Shown here piece after piece: positions 5,337 through 8,563 of a DNA stretch of 8,563 nt. Within the stretch, counting starts at the first letter, position 1, and every line of letters starts with the position of its first letter. Both the position numbers and the translations under genes were made by a program. The notes under the pieces are model-generated. The model made no database searches. It saw only the letters and a list, made by a program, of their open reading frames with translations, and was not told where the DNA came from. Origin of the DNA: Eubacterium sp. (GTDB lineage: Bacteria > Bacillota > Clostridia > Oscillospirales > Acutalibacteraceae); the NCBI GenBank assembly GCA_029059925.1, contig JAIDVA010000226.1:1-8563 (forward strand), given 5' to 3'.

Positions 5337-7187
5337 ATGAAAAAGATTATTTCTATTATAATGTGTCTTGTTTTAGTTGGCTGTGTTTTTGCAGGCTGTA
5401 CTAAGCAGGAGGATATGAAATGTGATATCGTGTTGATTACTAACGGCGGTGCAATTAATGATGGTGGATATAATCAAAGTGCATGGGAGGGTATTACTGC
5501 TTTTGCAGATGAAAATTCAATGAAGTGCCGTTATTATCAGCCTGTTCTTGATAATGATGAAATTACACCTGAAAATGTTGAAAAGTATGTTGCTCTTTCT
5601 GCAGAAAACGGTGCACAGTATATTATTTTACCGGGTGAGGAATTTGCTGTAAGTGCATATGAAATTGCAGCAGCATATCCTGATATTAAGTTTGTTTTGC
5701 TTGATGCAATTCCTCATTCAGCAGGTGATATGACAAATCGTTTTGTAAATAATGTTATGAGTGTATCTTTTGATGCTGTGCAGAGCGGCTTTCTTGCAGG
5801 GTATATTTCAGTTGTTAACGGAAATACAGAGCTTGGTTATTTTGGTGAATACGGCAGCAAGGATTCTGCAAATTATGGTGCAGGTTTTGTACAGGGGGCT
5901 GCTTATGCAGCTGACACTCTCGGTGTTCCGGTCACTATGGATTGGGCAGAATATGATACTGCTCTTCTTGATTATAACTATGATTTTACAATCACTGCAT
6001 GCTATGACAAAATTGAGAATCAGACAGAAAAAACATTTACCGTCAATGTTGTTGACGGCTTGGGTTCAGGTACATATACCGAGGGCAGTAACGTAACGAT
6101 TACTGCTAATCCTGCTCCTGAGGGTAAGGTTTTTGATAAGTGGGTAGTCAAAAGCGATACCAGCGGTGTTAAGGACAAAAAGGTAAATATCTCCTCCAAA
6201 ACAAAAGAATCCATGAATCTTCTTGTAGAAAAGTGTGATTGTACAATAACTGCTACATATAAAGATATTGAGGGTACAAGCTATTTTGTGGATGTTATGA
6301 CTGCTGATGGCAAAGAGGTAGCAAGAACCTATAATGTAGGTGAAAACGGTGAATGCTGGATAACTGCACCGGCAGCACCGGCAGATATGGTGTTTGATCA
6401 TTGGGAATTAAGTGCTTCAGTAGCTATTGAGGATGAAAATGCAGCGGCTACTGCTGTTAAGGAAATTAATGAGAATGTTAAGCTCACTCCTGTTTATAAA
6501 ATAAGCGAAGTACCAACCTTTAACTTAACAGTTGTTACAGGTGAGGGCGGCAACGGCGAATCAACAGGCAGCGGTTCCTATATGAAGGGCGACAATATTA
6601 CTCTTGTTTCTGCCCCTCCTATGGAGGGCTATATGTTCTCTCATTGGGAAAATGCAGATGCTTATGGTAACAGCACGGGCATAGCAATGGAAAACGAATA
6701 CAATTACAGCACAACCTTTGAAATGGTTGACAGATATGCTTCAATTTGTGACGCAATGTACAATCATGGTGTGTCTGCAATTTTTACAGGCGGAAATTCA
6801 AAGGCTGAAGCAGCTTTCACATCAAAGTGGGATTTTGATTATGATTTGAGCGTAATTGCAGCAGGACAGAATGATAAGAATGCCTATACAACTATAGTAA
6901 AGAATTATGGTGAGGCGGTTAAGGATTGTCTTAATAATTATCAGGGTGGTTCTGTTACACTTGCAAACTGTGCGACAGACGGCATCTATGCAACCTTTGT
7001 TTCGGATAATGACGATATCAAGGCTCAGTATGACGAAATTTATAAAGCACTTGCTGATGGTAAGATTACTCTTACGCAGGCACAGGGCGGTGCAGGCTAT
7101 GATTTCTGTAAAATGTATAATGAGCAGAAGCCATCAAAGTGCCTGACACTTGACGGCTGGTTCCTTGAAGGTATTTCATTATCGTAA
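5337..7187 (+). CDS. BMP-family substrate-binding lipoprotein with three inserted InlB-like repeats
   Basis: This 616-aa protein begins with a lipoprotein signal peptide: KK, a hydrophobic core, then LVGC (Cys16) or FAGC (Cys21) as the lipobox. It should be anchored outside the membrane. Residues 29-212 match the first lobe of the BMP/PnrA nucleoside-binding family (GGAINDGGYNQSAWEGI at 37-53, ILPGEEF, FLAGYIS, LGYFGEYG). Residues 463-612 match the second lobe (MYNHGVSAIFTGG, VIAAGQND, ATDGIYATFV, KALADGKITL). Between them, about residues 215-460, lie three 75-90 residue modules, each with a YxxGxxxxITAxPxxxxxFDxW-like core (Trp269, Trp356, Trp437), as in divergent InlB B-repeats. BMP proteins are normally about 330-380 aa without such an insert. 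Known members bind purine nucleosides, which fits the divergent salvage genes, but no permease or ATPase is in the window. It could be a transporter receptor or a surface sensor/adhesin. The frame is intact throughout. Confidence 0.88.
   Translation: MKKIISIIMCLVLVGCVFAGCTKQEDMKCDIVLITNGGAINDGGYNQSAWEGITAFADENSMKCRYYQPVLDNDEITPENVEKYVALSAENGAQYIILPGEEFAVSAYEIAAAYPDIKFVLLDAIPHSAGDMTNRFVNNVMSVSFDAVQSGFLAGYISVVNGNTELGYFGEYGSKDSANYGAGFVQGAAYAADTLGVPVTMDWAEYDTALLDYNYDFTITACYDKIENQTEKTFTVNVVDGLGSGTYTEGSNVTITANPAPEGKVFDKWVVKSDTSGVKDKKVNISSKTKESMNLLVEKCDCTITATYKDIEGTSYFVDVMTADGKEVARTYNVGENGECWITAPAAPADMVFDHWELSASVAIEDENAAATAVKEINENVKLTPVYKISEVPTFNLTVVTGEGGNGESTGSGSYMKGDNITLVSAPPMEGYMFSHWENADAYGNSTGIAMENEYNYSTTFEMVDRYASICDAMYNHGVSAIFTGGNSKAEAAFTSKWDFDYDLSVIAAGQNDKNAYTTIVKNYGEAVKDCLNNYQGGSVTLANCATDGIYATFVSDNDDIKAQYDEIYKALADGKITLTQAQGGAGYDFCKMYNEQKPSKCLTLDGWFLEGISLS
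5979..6716 (+). repeat. Protein-level tandem repeat: three InlB-like modules inside the BMP domain
   Basis: The modules run at about residues 234-311, 316-390 and 394-460. Cores are YTEGSNVTITANPAPEG with FDKW, YNVGENGECWITAPAAPAD with FDHW, and YMKGDNITLVSAPPMEG with FSHW; Trp-to-Trp spacings are 87 and 81. The first two modules end in a strand like TITATYK or LTPVYK. An extra strand of that type (FTITACYDK, 217-225) precedes module 1. The copies are divergent in DNA, so the duplication is old or selected for divergence. Confidence 0.75.
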
Positions 7188-7209
7188 TGCGATACTATAA
7201 CGGAGTTTT

Positions 7210-7239
7210 AACCCAAAGGACAATATTGTTCTTTGGGTT
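7210..7239 (+). terminator. Intrinsic terminator of the BMP lipoprotein gene
   Basis: An almost perfect hairpin, AACCCAAAG paired with CTTTGGGTT and extended inward through a G-T wobble and three more pairs, lies 22 nt after the stop codon. ATTTTATGTT follows. The T-rich tail overlaps the extended -10 promoter of the next small gene. Confidence 0.85.
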
Positions 7240-7245
7240 ATTTTA

Positions 7246-7254
7246 TGTTATAAT
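7246..7254 (+). promoter_or_regulatory. Extended -10 promoter for the 31-aa membrane protein
   Basis: TGTTATAAT is an exact extended -10 element (TGnTATAAT). The -35 region 17 nt upstream is poor (TTGTTC, 7226-7231), as is common with extended -10 promoters. The predicted start near 7261 gives a leader of about 35 nt. It sits right behind the lipoprotein terminator, which argues that the small gene is transcribed on its own. Confidence 0.65.
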
Positions 7255-7295
7255 TTTATTAACAGATAAATCGGAAGTTGAAGGAGGTATAACGT

Positions 7296-7391
7296 ATGGT
7301 TATTGATTTTATGGGAGCGGCCTTTCCGTGGATTTTAATGGGTTTATTTGTAGCAATCAGTTGTACTCTTATGAGTAAAAAAGTCAAATAA
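7296..7391 (+). CDS. 31-aa single-span membrane microprotein (unrecognised)
   Basis: The gene starts with ATG at 7296, has 31 codons and stops with TAA. A near-perfect ribosome site AAGGAGGT (7281-7288) lies 7 nt upstream. The product begins MVIDFMGAAFPWILMG, has a hydrophobic stretch of about 20 residues (AAFPWILMGLFVAISCTLM), and ends SKKVK. The acidic N-terminus and basic tail predict one membrane helix with the C-terminus in the cytoplasm. Its own extended -10 promoter, ideal ribosome site and membrane-protein composition make chance unlikely, although a short ORF cannot be proved from one sequence. I do not recognise a family. It could be a small partner of a transporter or membrane enzyme, or a stand-alone regulator; the Pro-Trp in the helix is notable. 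Toxin function is conceivable, but no antitoxin RNA was identified. The remaining 75 bases to the next hairpin show nothing. Confidence 0.7.
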   Translation: MVIDFMGAAFPWILMGLFVAISCTLMSKKVK

Positions 7392-7466
7392 ATTCCAATT
7401 TATTGAGCAAATCGTAAATGTAATACTATAGCGAATATGAATTTAGATATACAAAATTCAAATGAA

Positions 7467-7495
7467 AAACCACGAACAATAAATGTTCGTGGTTT
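7467..7495 (-). terminator. Intrinsic terminator of the PfkB kinase gene
   Basis: A perfect 12-bp inverted repeat (AAACCACGAACA / TGTTCGTGGTTT) surrounds a 5-nt loop. On the minus strand it runs into TTCATTT, extending a T run. The plus-strand side lacks a T-tract. It lies about 50 nt after the kinase stop codon. Confidence 0.78.
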
Positions 7496-7543
7496 ACTTC
7501 GTTACGGCATCTTATATAATCTGTCTGTTTTTTATGATTTTAT

Positions 7544-8446
7544 TTACATTTTACTTTTATATTCAAGCAATTCCTTTTCACTAACATAACCGCTGAGTGC
7601 ACCAACTGCTGTTACTGCCTTTCCGCCTGTTATATTGCCATATTCAATACAGTCCTTAAGCGGATAGTCATAGAAAAGACCATACATAAAGCCTGCAAGA
7701 AAGGCATCGCCGGCGCCTGTTGAGTCAACATTTTTGAATTCCTCAACACTTGGGCAAAAGAAATAATCGTCACCGTCGATTCCGATACAGCCATCAGCGT
7801 CTACCTTAACAACTATCTTGTCAAAATACTTTTTCAAAGCATATGCGGCATCCTTTTCGTTATCAGTGCCTGTTATTCTGAGTGCCTCTTTTCTGTTTGG
7901 TGTATAGAAATCAGCAACACTCAAGTATTCGTCATACTTTTCAAAGCTCATTTCGTCATCCCAGCCTGTATCAAGCACGAGTATTGTGCCTTCTTCCTTT
8001 AATTTTTTATATACAGGAAGGAATCCGCCCATCTGCATCATACAGATTTTTGCACCCTTGGCAATGTCATAAAAGGTCTCCATTGCCTTTTCATCAGGCT
8101 CAATAGAGCCTTTGCCATAGCTGTAAAAGGTTCTGTCCTTAGGTAGAATGATTGCTGAGGTAATATTAAGCGGTATATCTTCTCCGGTGTAGAGGTTTGT
8201 TGGTTCAACACCGTTTTCTATAAACTTTTCCTTTGCAAAATTTGAAAAAATATCATTGCCAAGCTCTGTTGCAATTTTTGTTTCAATGCCGAGCCTGCCC
8301 AGATTAATAAGTGTTGCGGGCAATCCGCCTCCGAGCTGTAAGGAAAAATCCTTGCAATATAACTCTTCACCAACACCTGCAAGTCTGTCAAAGCCCTGAT
8401 ATAAAAGGTCAACATTCGTTGCACCTGCACCTGCTATAAATGCCAT
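7544..8446 (-). CDS. PfkB-family carbohydrate/nucleoside kinase
   Basis: This 300-aa ribokinase-fold enzyme phosphorylates a sugar or nucleoside hydroxyl with ATP in the cytoplasm. It has the N-terminal substrate region GGGLPATLINLGRLG (39-53), TPNRKEA (182-188) with the PNxxE motif, and the PfkB signature DSTGAGDAFLAGFMYG (241-256), with catalytic base Asp247 and the anion-hole GAGD. ATG 8446 was chosen because it follows GAGGTGA (8452-8458) and begins directly with the first beta strand (MAFIAGAGATNVD). An in-frame ATG 81 bp upstream would add a hydrophobic, poorly supported stretch. In the substrate motif, the Asn common in ribokinase-type GGxxxN sites is Thr45, so ribose or fructose cannot be assumed. 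The substrate is undetermined; a nucleoside or salvage-derived sugar is a context guess only, since the gene has its own promoter and terminator. Confidence 0.88.
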   Translation of the reverse strand: MAFIAGAGATNVDLLYQGFDRLAGVGEELYCKDFSLQLGGGLPATLINLGRLGIETKIATELGNDIFSNFAKEKFIENGVEPTNLYTGEDIPLNITSAIILPKDRTFYSYGKGSIEPDEKAMETFYDIAKGAKICMMQMGGFLPVYKKLKEEGTILVLDTGWDDEMSFEKYDEYLSVADFYTPNRKEALRITGTDNEKDAAYALKKYFDKIVVKVDADGCIGIDGDDYFFCPSVEEFKNVDSTGAGDAFLAGFMYGLFYDYPLKDCIEYGNITGGKAVTAVGALSGYVSEKELLEYKSKM

Positions 8447-8470
8447 TACTTTCACCTCAAATATAAATAC

Positions 8471-8490
8471 TGAAAATATGTATATTTTCA
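8471..8490. promoter_or_regulatory. Candidate operator palindrome upstream of the PfkB kinase
   Basis: TGAAAATAT and ATATTTTCA form perfect 9-bp arms around GT. It lies in the leader, 25 nt before the kinase ATG and just downstream of the predicted start site, a classical place for a repressor operator. A short mRNA hairpin is the alternative. AT-rich sequence makes chance palindromes more likely. Confidence 0.4.
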
Positions 8491-8507
8491 AGAAAAAAAT
8501 CAGCACT

Positions 8508-8536
8508 ATTATATTATAAAAATACAATAAAGTAAA
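8508..8536 (-). promoter_or_regulatory. Promoter of the PfkB kinase
   Basis: On the minus strand, TTTACT (8531-8536) and TATAAT (8508-8513) are 17 nt apart. A second TATAAT overlaps at 8513-8518. This gives a leader of roughly 55 nt that contains the palindrome at 8471-8490. Beyond 8536 to the window end only AT-rich sequence is seen. Confidence 0.55.
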
Positions 8537-8563
8537 TAGGTATATTAAAGATTTTTTTGTTGA

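Noticed and set aside
8447..8527. 27-residue N-terminal extension of the PfkB kinase
   Set aside because: It is a hydrophobic AT-rich translation that overlaps the predicted promoter and the palindrome; the family's first strand begins at Met 8446 after GAGGTGA.

Overview
This is an AT-rich window with strong Shine-Dalgarno sites, sigma-A-type promoters and intrinsic terminators. Codon use and protein families fit a low-GC anaerobic Firmicute (Clostridia, probably a gut Oscillospiraceae/Lachnospiraceae type). The organism is inferred from style, not from a marker gene.

Layout. Positions 1-1772 (minus strand) hold a two-gene unit: an APH-fold small-molecule kinase whose stop overlaps the start of a MATE-family exporter that runs off the left edge. 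It has its own promoter (1801-1829). A strong terminator (1883-1916) separates it from the next cluster. Positions 1923-5219 (minus strand) form a nucleoside-salvage cluster, transcribed in the order purine nucleoside phosphorylase, MtnA-type isomerase, MTA/SAH-type deaminase. A 167-bp block of covarying palindromic repeats lies before the deaminase. A BMP-family lipoprotein (5337-7187, plus strand) diverges from the phosphorylase. It is followed by a terminator and by a 31-codon membrane microprotein gene (7296-7391) with its own extended -10 promoter. A PfkB-family kinase (7544-8446, minus strand) with its own promoter and terminator closes the window.

How the genes may work together. The deaminase would turn 5'-methylthioadenosine (or 5'-deoxyadenosine, or SAH) into the 6-oxo nucleoside. 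The phosphorylase keeps the Asn typical of 6-oxopurine enzymes but lacks the His that usually contacts the 5'-hydroxyl, so it would suit a 5'-modified inosine. It would release a 5-substituted ribose-1-phosphate for the MtnA isomerase. This is a deamination-first salvage route that needs neither MTA nucleosidase nor methylthioribose kinase. No aldolase or later step lies in the window. The BMP lipoprotein is a plausible nucleoside binder. It shares an almost perfect inverted sequence with the phosphorylase promoter, which suggests co-regulation.

Most unusual items: the BMP protein has three InlB-like repeat modules inserted between its two lobes; the 31-aa membrane protein; the matching motifs at both divergent start sites; and the palindromic repeats with compensatory base changes.
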